DNA of 64,000 nt from Eutreptiella sp. 'Long Island Sound 2002'. Lineage: Eukaryota; Euglenozoa; Euglenophyceae; Eutreptiales; Eutreptiaceae. The stretch spans positions 172,243,285 to 172,307,284 of the forward strand of contig OZ038378.1 of NCBI GenBank assembly GCA_964036045.1, written 5' to 3'. The translations under genes were made by a program, and so were the position numbers. The notes below the pieces were generated by a model. That model was not told where the DNA came from and did no database searches. It was given only the letters and a program-made list of their open reading frames with translations. Below, in pieces: positions 11,344 through 22,100 of the stretch (positions are counted from its first letter, which is position 1; each line of letters begins with the position of its first letter).

Positions 11344-12050
11344 CCACCTTCCCATGCTGTATTTGATAGCCATGGAATGTGTTGGGCACCCTCGTGGTGA
11401 TAAATAACGATGAAAGGGATCACGCGCAATGTTATTCCATGCTGTCAACACCCTTCACTGCCCTATTGGCACCACCAGCGTGCACGGTGCACGTGTTGGG
11501 GTAGGGTTATGGGGGTCACATGGGGGTCCCAAAATGGTCAAAAATGATTTTTTTTCCAAATTTGGTCCCAGACCACTTGGGGTGCTCAAACAAGTGGCTT
11601 AAGGCTATCTTGAGCCGTGTCTAACCCATGGTAGCCCATGTAAGGTCCCAAAAACCCTTGAAATGGGCAATTTTAGGGCTTGCAGTGCATAAGGGAGGGG
11701 GGTGTCCAGGGGGAACGTGTTGTGTTTGAATGCTATGTATTGCTTTGGGCACCCTTGTGATGACAAATAATCATGAAGCAGATAATTTTCAACCTAATTG
11801 TGCGTAGTCAACACCCTTAATCCCCCATTGGAGTGCCATAGCATGTACCATGCACATGCTAGGGTAGGGTTATGGGGGTCACTGGTGGGTCCAAAAGGGG
11901 TCAAAAATGATTTTTTCCAAGGCCGTTCTTTGACTACGTGGGGTGCTCAAACAAATGGTTTCGGGCCATGTCGAACTATTTGTGACCCATATTAGCCCAT
12001 GCAAGTTCGCAAAAACTCTTCAAATGGGCAATTTGCAATTGTTAACTACC
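11344..12050. repeat. Tandem duplication of about 360 bp
   Basis: Two diverged units begin near 11344 and 11710. Shared landmarks in order: GGGCACCCTyGTGrTGAyAA, TAGGGTTATGGGGGTCAC, GGTCAAAAATGATTTTTT, GGGGTGCTCAAACAA, TTnAAATGGGCAATTT. The 49.6-50.0 kb part of copy B has similar phrases in the other orientation. Confidence 0.75.
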
Positions 12051-12137
12051 TTTCAGCCATGTCCCCCCTTGTTGGGCCCATTTTGCTAGTGTAGCTCCTG
12101 TTCCCTCCCCAGCACCTCGGTCCCAATATTGAGTCTT

Positions 12138-12430
12138 GATTAGGGTTAGGGTCACCTAGCTGGTGGAACCAGTCTTGGTTTTATAACCCTCTTTAGTGTC
12201 CAGGGTGGACCTAACAAGTTTGGCAATTAAACAGCAAGCAGTAAGCAGCTAGCAACAAGCAGCAAGCAAGCAGCAAGCAAGCAAGCACGCGCGAAATGGG
12301 GGAAAATAACAGCTCCGTCGTGGTGCTTCGCATTCGGCTAAAATTTTTGTGGATGCTACCTATGGGTGTGAGGGACAACCACACAAAGTATGAGCTAGAA
12401 ACTCAACGGTGGCTGCCGGGAACGGGCGTC
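12138..12430. repeat. Telomere-like run and conserved block, forward copy 2
   Basis: GATTAGGGTTAGGGTCACC leads into the same block as at 10836, including GCAAGCAAGCAAGCACGCG and the GTGAGGGACAACCACACAAA segment. It pairs as a fold-back with the reversed fragment at 12610-12755. Confidence 0.85.
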
Positions 12431-12609
12431 GCAAGTGCAGGACCTCCATTGCAAAAGCTGCAATTTAGGGCCAAAATCAGCCTTTTTTTGCCCAAAACCG
12501 CCCTAGAACCTGCTGAAAACGGCCGAATGAAGGGAAATAGTGGCTACTCCACACATACAGCTAGACTTCCCCGTGCCGAAGGGCCCTCTAGGGCCCTCTA
12601 ACTCCACAA

Positions 12610-12755
12610 TATGTCCTTGCTGCTTGCTGCTTGCTGCTTGCTGCTTGCTGCCTGCTGCTTGCTTGCCAAACCTTTTAGGTCTACCCTAGACACTAAAGAG
12701 GGTTATAAAACCAAGACTGGTCCCACCAGCTGGGTGGCCCTAACCCTAACGTCTG
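12610..12755. repeat. Conserved block, reversed partial copy
   Basis: A GCTTGCTGCTTGC array, then CTACCCTAGACACTAAAGAG, GGTTATAAAACCAAGACTGG and CCCTAACCCTAA. It is the reverse complement of the start of the copies at 10803 and 12138, making an inverted pair with a loop of about 300 bp. Confidence 0.85.
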
Positions 12756-13165
12756 CTGTTGTAGAGTAACCCCTTAGGCCACTGCATCCCTGCCAGACTG
12801 GACTAGACCTCTGCTAACCCTCTCACCCGGGCGCCCCCCCCCCCTTAGCGACTAGCCAGTCCCCTATAGAAGCCCTCCTCGACGGCTACCCCCCCCCCCC
12901 CCCAAGACCCCCCCCTCCTGTTGGGGGCCTTTGGCCCACTTCTACTTGGGGGGGAGTCGCATACAAAAGCCAGGAGACGTCCCTCCAGTGTCCATGGTGA
13001 TGTTGAGGGCCGGCTCCTGTAATTGTACTGCCTGTGGACCAATTTGTACGATGCAAAGAAAAGATGTTATGCAACTGTCCAGAAGTGATGTTTCCTTAGG
13101 GTTGAGGAGGGTTGCGTGCGCCAGTGCAGTTTCCCCCTCCCTGTCCGGTGTCTCTTGTGTCGCAG

Positions 13166-16100
13166 TGGGAAGATACCGCTCAGCTTCCAGCCAACAGCAG
13201 CAAAGTATGGACGGCGCGTCAGCGCTGCGCTCAAGAAGTGGGGTCCTTAAAAAAGATTTGCGACCTCGACTCTCTTCAGCCGGAGCGCTTCTTCAGTCCT
13301 TGTATGTCCACAATGTGCGTGCGTGTGTCCTTAGCTGGATGGCCGCGACTCTGGGATGGATATTCCACATGACCCTCCTGACGCAATGTGTGGCCTGCGT
13401 TTTCCTGACAGGAAGGCACGGTGTCGTCTGCAGGCCTTCTTCTTGTTTTGAATGGGACTGGAGGCGGCCCGATGACACTTTGTGGTGCGACGACACTCTC
13501 ACTGATGCGCGTTGGCTAGCGCCTGTTTGTTGCGTTTGATGTTGGAGTCGTGAGTCACGCCGATGGATCGTCCTTCCCGTTGACGGTTGGCGGTTGGCGG
13601 TTGAGCGACACCAGTGTGCATTTGCCAAAATTTTCCGTAGGCATGCGGTCCGTGTGCCCATCATGTACCGCACATCATTTCTGGCGTCTGGCACCCTCCA
13701 GAGGGTGCCTTGGTGTATTCACTACCGCCCCACACCCAGAACAAAGCATGGCAGTCAGTTCGTTCATAGAGAGGAGAGTGCCCCAACAGGCTGGTTCATG
13801 CCGTGGTTGGTCCACCACCGCAGTCGGCTGGCAATGGAAGGTAAGAAATTCAAAGTCAGTGGCATTTGAATGACGGCGGTTGGTGCTTGGCATAGGCTGC
13901 CCCTGCGGCACGTTGCACCACAACCTCGCTCACCTTGCCATTACCTCTGCGCTTTCAAGACTATCCTTCGCCAATGCTTCAGCTTGAGCACTTCATTTCT
14001 CGGAATCAAGTAATCACACGGAGAATGGATCTGGAATGTGGCTACATCTCCCCTGCCGTATCAGGGCCATGCGAAAACTGAGTGTGGATCATCGTGACAT
14101 CACCATTACCATAACGAGGCCAAAAATCTGCACATTCGTGTGAGTTTAGTTTGGGGGGCTGGGGAGATGGTGGGTGTTGGGGTCCGGCTCTACACATAAC
14201 AGCAGCCCCCCAAGATACGACTGCGCAAACAACACAACATATGACCGCACCAACAACACACCAACAAGACAACAACACAATATACCACTGCACCAGCAAC
14301 ACATTCTACGACTGCACCCAACAACCAAATATACAACTACACGCGGCCAAAAATTTGCACATTCCTGTTGGTTAGGTTTTGAGGAGTGGGGAATCGTAGT
14401 TGTTGGGGTCCGGCTCCAAACGTAACCGCACCTTCCCCATGATACGACCGCACAGACAACACAATGTTCGACTGCACCAACAACACAATATATGACTGCA
14501 CCAATAACACAGTATACGACTACACCAACAAACACAATCGGCAACTACACCAAAAACCACAATATCCAATTGCACCAAAACAACAACATACAGCTGCACT
14601 GAGAACCACCAACACAACTACGTAAAGAACAGAGGGAATGCAATCATGCCAAAAAAAAAGAAGAACCAAAAAAAAACTTCGCCCCGTCTGGACTCCCCTG
14701 CTCATCGCCCGCGAGGTTTTGACGCCCCTGCGCCCTCCAGAAAACAGGGCAAGTCTACCAAGGCTCCACCTCCACCTTCGCCTTACTCACCTGAATTAGT
14801 TTGTCCCCGCCCCTTCTGGACCCCACTGTTCACGCTGCTGGTGTTGGGGTCCAGGACTGAAATGAATTTATTTTGTCTGATTGGTGTGTCTGTATGTGTC
14901 AGCCACCATTCGTATCACTGCTGCTTTCTCTCTCAGGTAAGAACGAAAAAACGCCCCATTCTGCACATCGGAAGTCCCAGGCGCGTTCCATGAGCGACCA
15001 GCCCTCACAGACAGAGAGATGGCAGCCGCCTCCAGTGTCCCCCGAGGACTTAGAGGTGTTGCGTTTTGCTTCCTGGTTTTTTCCTGAGGAGCCGTTTGGG
15101 ATCTTCATGCTCTGTGCACCCCCAGGGCAGGGGCATTGATGGTCACCACAGGGCGCCTGCAAAGAGATTGGGCGTTGATAAGGGGGTCTTGAGTCTGGTA
15201 GGGTCTGCTTATTCACACTTGATTTTCCCTGAGCCACATCGGGTCATGCTCCGTTTATGGGTGGGAGGGAGGTGGGTGGGGCTCTGTTGGCCTGTGCTTG
15301 AATGGGGGCGAGGCTGAACGGAATCTCAAGAGCAGCTACAGCAGCGGTGAACGGCGATTGCAAAAGCGACCGGGTGGGGAATTCGGGCGGTTACAAAACA
15401 ATTTGAAGGCAGTCGGGGACCGACGAGCGATTTGAGCCCTATTGACAGTCACTCCCTGGGGGGCATTCCCCCTTTCAAGCGGAGGTCATGGGCTCTGGAC
15501 CCCCCCCCCCCCTGTTAGAAGCCCCTGTCAGGAAAATTATCCTGCAGATGCACACCGCAGCGCGCACAAGTCAGTGCTGGAGCCGGCAAACCCAGCATGG
15601 ACTCGGAGTGTGCATCTGGATGCACCTGGTCACCGGCACGGGCAACAGCCCGTCTCCGGGACAGCCGACCCTGGAGTAGTCAAACAGGACAAGTCATCCA
15701 GGGGCTCCGTTGACACAACCAAAACACGTTCGGGCCCACAGAGTGTCAGAATGAGCAGTGGCGAGAGGCCCATAGGCGCCGCCAGAGGCAAACAATCAGA
15801 TACCGAGGCTTTGTGCCAAACCCCCCCCCCCTGTTAACGGGGACTGCTGGGAGGTGCTGTTCGCTGTTTCAGTGGAGTGCTGACAGGTTCAATGCTGTGT
15901 GGAAAGCGTAGTCCTCTGTAGTAGTGCGATTTGGCCCGGCGATACGTGCTTTCCCGTCTCCTTGCAAGGGCACAGGTTTGTTCGTGTGTGTGCGTGTTGT
16001 ACTCCCGCGCGCACACGCACACGCACACGTACACGCCCGCGCACGCGCGCAGTGGTTTTTGATGGCTGCATTTCAATGCGCAATTTCGATGCTTTTCAGA

Positions 16101-19100
16101 ATTCGGAGCTGCGGCATTCGACCTTTCTGAACACTGTACGGAATGCATCTGAGCTGCTCGCAGACAAGGTGCGGTGAAGGGCACAGCAAGTGAAAAGTGT
16201 CCGAACACGGGCAAAGCGTCTGCTGCCGTTCGTCTCTCCGGACCTTGTGATGGTTGCTGGAGGGTTTTGCAGGATGTTGGAGTCTTTGGGAGTGTAGAAA
16301 GAAGTTGCGTGGTTGAACGCCGTACAGGTGAAGGATAGTTGAATGTTGTAGAGAATTTTCGAGGGGTTGCCGAGGTTGGAAAAGGGTGTACAGGCCTGTA
16401 CAGGGTTGTTGCAGGTGCCAGAGGCTTGTGGGAGGTTGTTGAGCATTGAGGGTCGTGACTGGTCAATTCAGTGTTTTATTTCGAGGGAGCGACTTTGCCG
16501 TCCCAACTCCACACTTCATGTATCACCAATGCTCCAACCAAATCTGCATGTACCACAAACCACCGCCGGTATGCCTTCACAACCGTCTATAAGTGTCGCA
16601 GCTACGGTCACCACAACCGCTTCTGTAACCCCGCTACTTCAGCGAAACCCTCTTGGATACCCCTGTGCAGATATGTCTCTCAGCCTCTCATATTCATCTC
16701 CAGACAAGTTGCAAACGCCGAAAATTTTGGGTGATTGATGGCGGCTGCCTGTTTGACTCCGTGCGTGTCCGGCAGCTCCCTTCGCTGCATTCTCAAGAGT
16801 CGACCCGCCCGCTCCAGAAGGGGGCTGTCATCGAGGAGTTAGAGCGCCACAGGGATTGGATCAGGCACAACGGCGGATGGTCTGTGGTCACATATGACAA
16901 CATCACCATGTTGCGACGATGTACCAAGGTGTGCTATCGGGTTAGTGTGTCTGGTGCGTGAGCGTGTTGTGTGGCATCAGCGACCATCCGCACTAGCTGC
17001 TCTGGCGGTGAGTGTCGGAGAGCGAAAAATTTCCCATCTTTCCGTCGGTGAGTGCGGTGACTTGCTTTTTACAAAGGGCACTGTGGGGAAGGTCTGTGAC
17101 CTACGGAAAGATGGGGAAAATGAATAATGGATATTTCGTCCCATGTTTCTACCATTCTTCTCCCTTTTTCCTCTCGTTTCCCCCCATTCCCCCCCACCTT
17201 CCCACTCTGGAAGTTGTTCCTACACTTTCCATCCTAATCTGGTGATAATTCCCCATCCCCCCCTCATTTTCCCCCGCCCACCCCCTCATTTCCCCCTACT
17301 GCCCCCCATTTCCCCCGTTTTCCTGATTTTTCCAGACTCAAAAATCCTGGTTTGGTGAGTTGGTGAGTTCGGTGGCGGATGCTCGTCCCAGGTATCTGAT
17401 GTCTCATGCTACTGTTTACTGCTTTGTGCCTGGTATGTGGAGCTTGGTGCTCACCCTGGAGTGGCACCACGCGCAACATTTAGCTGTGAAGCGTGTGGAC
17501 AGGAATAACTGTACCACTTCCCCCCTCTTCACATGAAGTCAGTGGAGGTACTCAAGCAGGCAACAACAAGCACGTCACCGAATTGTTGTGCCCATCACTC
17601 CGTCTCGTCGCAAATTGCTCTCCCTGTGGACTGACGACTGCCCTTCCCAACATCTCGAGTGTTGAGTCAAAAGTCATGCTGCGTATCGGGGTCTGCAGCT
17701 ACACGTCAGCCCCCTAGGCCTGCTATTGATGAATTCTTGAGTTGGAGTCAGCAACGCCAGGTGAGTATCAAGCATTACCAAGTGAGAACCAATCAACCAG
17801 TGGTTGGCAGGGTAGCGCGTCATCCAACCCTCGGTGATGACCTAATGCCTGACAGGTACGGGGTTCAGCCAGGCGCCCAAGGAGAGAGGGGGGTGGGGAA
17901 TTTTGATTCCCAGCTCTTCGAAGACAATTTATTTCTCCAGCACACTGCAAAGCATCACGAGGGTACCTGACCCGGAGAATGGAAAATAGCGTCTTTTCGC
18001 CCCTTCCCGTTGGATGGGACAAGGTGTAGCGGCGTCTCTGGCACCAACACAGGGTTCCCCGCACATGAGTCAGGGAGCCCCGACGGGAGCACAGGCAGAG
18101 GCAGAGGGCAATGGTGGTATTGCGCACTCTACACAGGGACAGTGGTGCCCAATGCAGGCCCTGTGCACGCTTGCCCCTGCCCCTACCCTGGCTCTTACCT
18201 CTGCCCCTACCGCTGCCCCTTCCATTGCCCTTACTCCTACCCCTGCCCTCCCTACCCCTAAGCACACCAGCATAGGGAGGGGGGACGGTTTTCCCTCCCC
18301 TGTGCGTCGCAGCATTGGGTGGAGGGACGGCGTTCTCACTCTGTGCACAGCACCACAGGGCAAAGGGACGTTTCCTCAATCCGGTCCACATCAGCAGACG
18401 GCAGAGGCGTGGTTCCCCACCTCTGTGCACACTTGCACAGGGCGGAGGAATGGGCAGCCAAAGGGAGCTGCACGCACAGGCAGCCTAGGGGAGCCATGTG
18501 TGCAGACCACATCAGGGAGCTGCGCTCGCGGGTGGTAGAGGCTGTACAAGCAGGGAGCTACACGCGCGGGCAGCAGTGGCAGCCAAAGGGAGCCATGCAC
18601 GCGGGCAGGCAAAGGGAGCAGTGCATGCGGGTAGTTGCAAGGAGGCGCCCACGTGGGCAGCATGAAGGAGCTGTGGACGCAGGCAGCAGTAGGGAGTTGC
18701 ACACACACGCAGCAGTAGGGAGCTGCCCACGTGGGCAGTAGCAAAGAGACACGTACACGGTCGCAGCAAGACGCTTGGCACACGGGCACAGGCAGCGTAT
18801 GGGAGTTGTGCACACGGGCAGCAACATGGGGACAGCCAACGGGAGGTATGCACGCAGGCAGCAAGTGGGAGCTGTGCATGTGGGTTGCAGTAGGGAGCTA
18901 TGCACAGGGCAGTAGGTGGGTGCCGCAGAGGGTGCAAACAGGGTGGGGATTTCCTCACCGACGGTGGGGGATGAGGCTAGGGCCAAGGCATCCTTGCCAT
19001 CAGTAGGGAGTGATCTTTGAGCTGCGCAGGCAGGCAGCGGCTGCAAGCCGCGCACATGGGCAGCAGCAGGTAGCTACGCACCTGCTGCTGTAGTAGTGAG

Positions 19101-22100
19101 CTGTGCTCCTGAGCAGCAGCACCACCCCCGTGCACACTAGAAGGGACAGTTTTTCTAGCCCCGAGCACACCAGTATCGGGCGCAGGGACGGGTTTCCACC
19201 CCTATGCACATGAGCACAGGGAGAAGGGACGGTTTGCCTGCGGGTGGTGGGGTTCAGTTGGTGAGGTAGTGGTGCAACTGCCCCGCACAGGCTGCACCTC
19301 TGATCCCGGGGGGTCCCCGGGATGGATGGCGGCAACTGTCCGGCCTGACTTGGAAGGTGGTTTGGGAGAGTGGGCCAGCCACCTTGACAACGGACAATGT
19401 GCCCTTGCAAAGGCCCGGAGATATCCAACGGACTTGCACAGTCATTCTTCGTGCAACATGGGAAGTTGCAATGCCCCAATCGTGCCCTGCAGGAGATCCA
19501 CCGCTGTGTGCCACCCACGCACCTGTCTTCTGTCCTCCCATTCGGTCACTGTCATTTGTGCGATTGTGCGGGCCGATGCATCCATTGGATTTCTCAGGGC
19601 TCTTTGAGGCAGCGCGTAGGCAGGGGTGATCCCAAAAGGGGCTTGGTGTCGGGCCACTTGTGTTTGGTGTGGAAATGTTATGTCTCGCTGGTTCCTGCTA
19701 GTGAGCACCCCGGAGGATCAATCTACACCTGATGTGTGACTCAGCAAGACCCACTCAGACCTGATGTGTGACTCAGTAGGACCCAACCACACCTGATGTG
19801 GGACTGAGTCGGACCCCATTGCACCTGATATGGGACACAATGGGACAGTGTGGGACTCGGTATGTCTGTGTGTGAGTGTCTGTTGCAGTTTGGTGCGTGG
19901 TGCATGCCCCCTTCTTTCACCAGCTGGGTGCTCCGCTCACTGAGGAGGAGTTGCTTCTAGAGGCGATGTGCATGCCAAGTCCTGTGGGCAGTCCCCGCAA
20001 CAGTAACAGGTCAGTGGCATTGTGCTCCTTTTCTTTCTTTGTTGCTCTGATCCGGGGGTGCACCCTGGGACCGTGTACCATTGAGGGCAGGTGCAGGCCA
20101 GGGTTTTGGTTTAGATTGGTTGAGCAGCGGTCATAAAAGCAGCTCTTTTGGGGCGGTTGGAGACGTTTGGTTTGGGGACAGTCACGGGCAATTGCGAGGG
20201 TGAAGACGGGGTGGCTGCTTGAGGGTGACACAGGCGTTGCAGGCCATGAGAAAGCACAATGGTACCACCCCTGGTCAGGCTATTGCTTAAGGAGAAACCC
20301 CGGGGGGTGGGGGATCAGAGGCCAGAAAAAAGTTTGTGTACCGAAAATGGGCCTGGAATTTCCGGCCCCTTTGATAAATTTTTTGCCCGAGGAAAATGGG
20401 TGGGTCGGCCGGGGCTGGCCAGGGCCCCAAACAGACCCCCCCCTCCCTCGGGGTCTTTAAGCAATAGCCTGCCCGTGGTGAACCCGGCACAACCGGAAAA
20501 AGCATGGAACCCTCGCGTTTTTATGGCAATTTTGTCCCCCTGAACTCACAAAAAATGCATCACCGGCTGAAATGTGCCCAGGTTCATTGAAACTCTTTGT
20601 TGTACACCTGCAAAACACATATTTGGGTAGATCTATGCGCCAATGCGCTGAGAAATCGGTGAATGCCTAAAATAGGGCTCCGCATGGCAGTAGTTTGAGC
20701 CTTTTCGTGCTTCATGCAGAGGTTGCCATCTCCATTGTCAGACTCAGCCGTGTGCAATGGGTTTGGTGTGGTGTGGTACCATCTACATGTATTCTGGGCC
20801 TGATGCATGCCACAGGAGGCGTCCTACAACCAAATGCAACAATTGCATCGACGGTAGCTGTGACCTTCCCCAGCTTTGTTGGCGCATTTGTGCAACAATT
20901 ACTAGTTTGGTGTGCTTGGGTGTGCAATTCTAGTATGAACTGATTTGCTGGCAGGATCATACAAACAGGTGCATGCCATCTCTGCAAATAACCAAGTAAG
21001 ATTCGTTCCCCAAAGGTGTGCAGCATATTGTTGTGCAAATGCTACCAATCAGCACATTGTGGTGCTGACTGTTGAGGGGCTGTAGTTGCATCTGTGGTGC
21101 CCGCTATGCCAATGGGGCACAATGCAGAGCATTAAATAGTCACTGTGCTGGTGGCTGGCGTTGCACAAACGTGCACGTGTGGGACAGTACTTCCACGCAG
21201 GAGTGAACCTGTGAAAGCCAAAAGAGGTGTCTCATGTCATAGCAAGCTGGTTCAATAGGTGTCCTGGTGTACGAGACCCCCATTTTACAGAAAAGAACCC
21301 GGCTGTACATGCTGGATGGCTGCCTGTTATCCAGATGATAAGTATCAGCATCGCTGCAATTCTGGTTATGGACAGTCAAATGTGTGCAACCGGAGAACAG
21401 AAAGATGGTAACAGCTGAATGTCAGACCTCTTTGGTCTTACATTGCTACACTCCTGCACAAGTGAATGTTACAAGGGGGTGGTTGGGGGGGGCTACAACG
21501 CCACCGGCATGGGGGTTGTTTTGTGTGTGTGCTGTGTCAGTGCACAAAATGTCCCACAGGATGTGGTGACTACAACCTCAACCATCGACACATCACGGGG
21601 GCAGCAATAGAAAGTGCATAACAGTATCGGCAATTGTGGACAATAAGGCTTGCGTTACTGTTTGCAGGGCTTGCATGGATCTGTTCCCTGTATTCTTGGG
21701 GCTGCTCCACCATCATTTGTATTCTTTACTGGATAGATTGGCCCAGAACAAAATAGATGGTACCACCCCTTGCTGCGAAACCCATAGCGCAGGGATGCCC
21801 CTGACATCTGAGATGGCGACCTCTGCATGCAACATGGATAAAGGTCTCACACCGCTGTCATGAAGTACCCCATTTTAACAGTATTGCTGCCAGTGGCAAA
21901 TGGTAGGCCTCAACAGATCAGGTACGAGATGGTCCCCCAGCAGTGTACAGCAGTACACACCCGATGTTCAGCCCCCTGAAATACAGAAATGTACCAATGT
22001 TGGCGCAAACGCGCCCAGACCCACTGAAACTCTTATTTTGCACCCCGAAACGACTTATGTAGGCCAATTGAGGCGCAGTACCTGCGCCAGTATACCCGCA

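Larger units (their letters stand above)
10571..12990. mobile_element. hAT-like TIR transposon with internal telomere-like repeats, copy A
   Basis: The element begins CACGGCGGGGACGTCTCCTC and ends with the complement of CACTGGAGGGACGTCTCCTG. The inverted ends continue with matching GTACGCGACTCCCCC / GTATGCGACTCCCCC. Direct flanks are identical: TCCATGGT at 10563-10570 and at 12991-12998, an 8-bp target duplication. Inside are TTAGGG-type runs at about 10803-10835 and 12138-12155, two forward copies and one reversed partial copy of a conserved block, and a 360-bp tandem duplication. No transposase frame is visible, so it is non-autonomous. Eight-bp duplications and CA-starting ends are typical of the hAT superfamily (P and Merlin also give 8 bp), so the superfamily is inferred. 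Copy B is at 49256-51168. Confidence 0.9.
10451..13073 (+). pseudogene. Former coding segment split by the transposon at 10571-12990
   Basis: The frame over 10497-10570 (behind a TTTTTCTCACAG acceptor-like site) reads SKRQHKLNDNICRFRFMDQF and reaches the left target duplication. If the transposon and one duplication copy are removed, the same frame continues at 12999 as DVEGRLL, meets a TAA, and goes on as LYCLWTNLYDAKKRCYATVQ. The continuing sense across the insertion suggests a coding or formerly coding target. The in-frame stop suggests it was already decayed, or decayed later. Confidence 0.35.

Noticed and set aside
12931-13539. 202-codon + strand ORF
   Set aside because: Its first 60 bases are the right inverted end of the transposon and it crosses several better, spliced frames; open only by chance.
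18010-19055. Several 140-170 codon ORFs on both strands
   Set aside because: They arise from an imperfect GGGAGCTG/GGGCAG minisatellite and have no splice or start support.
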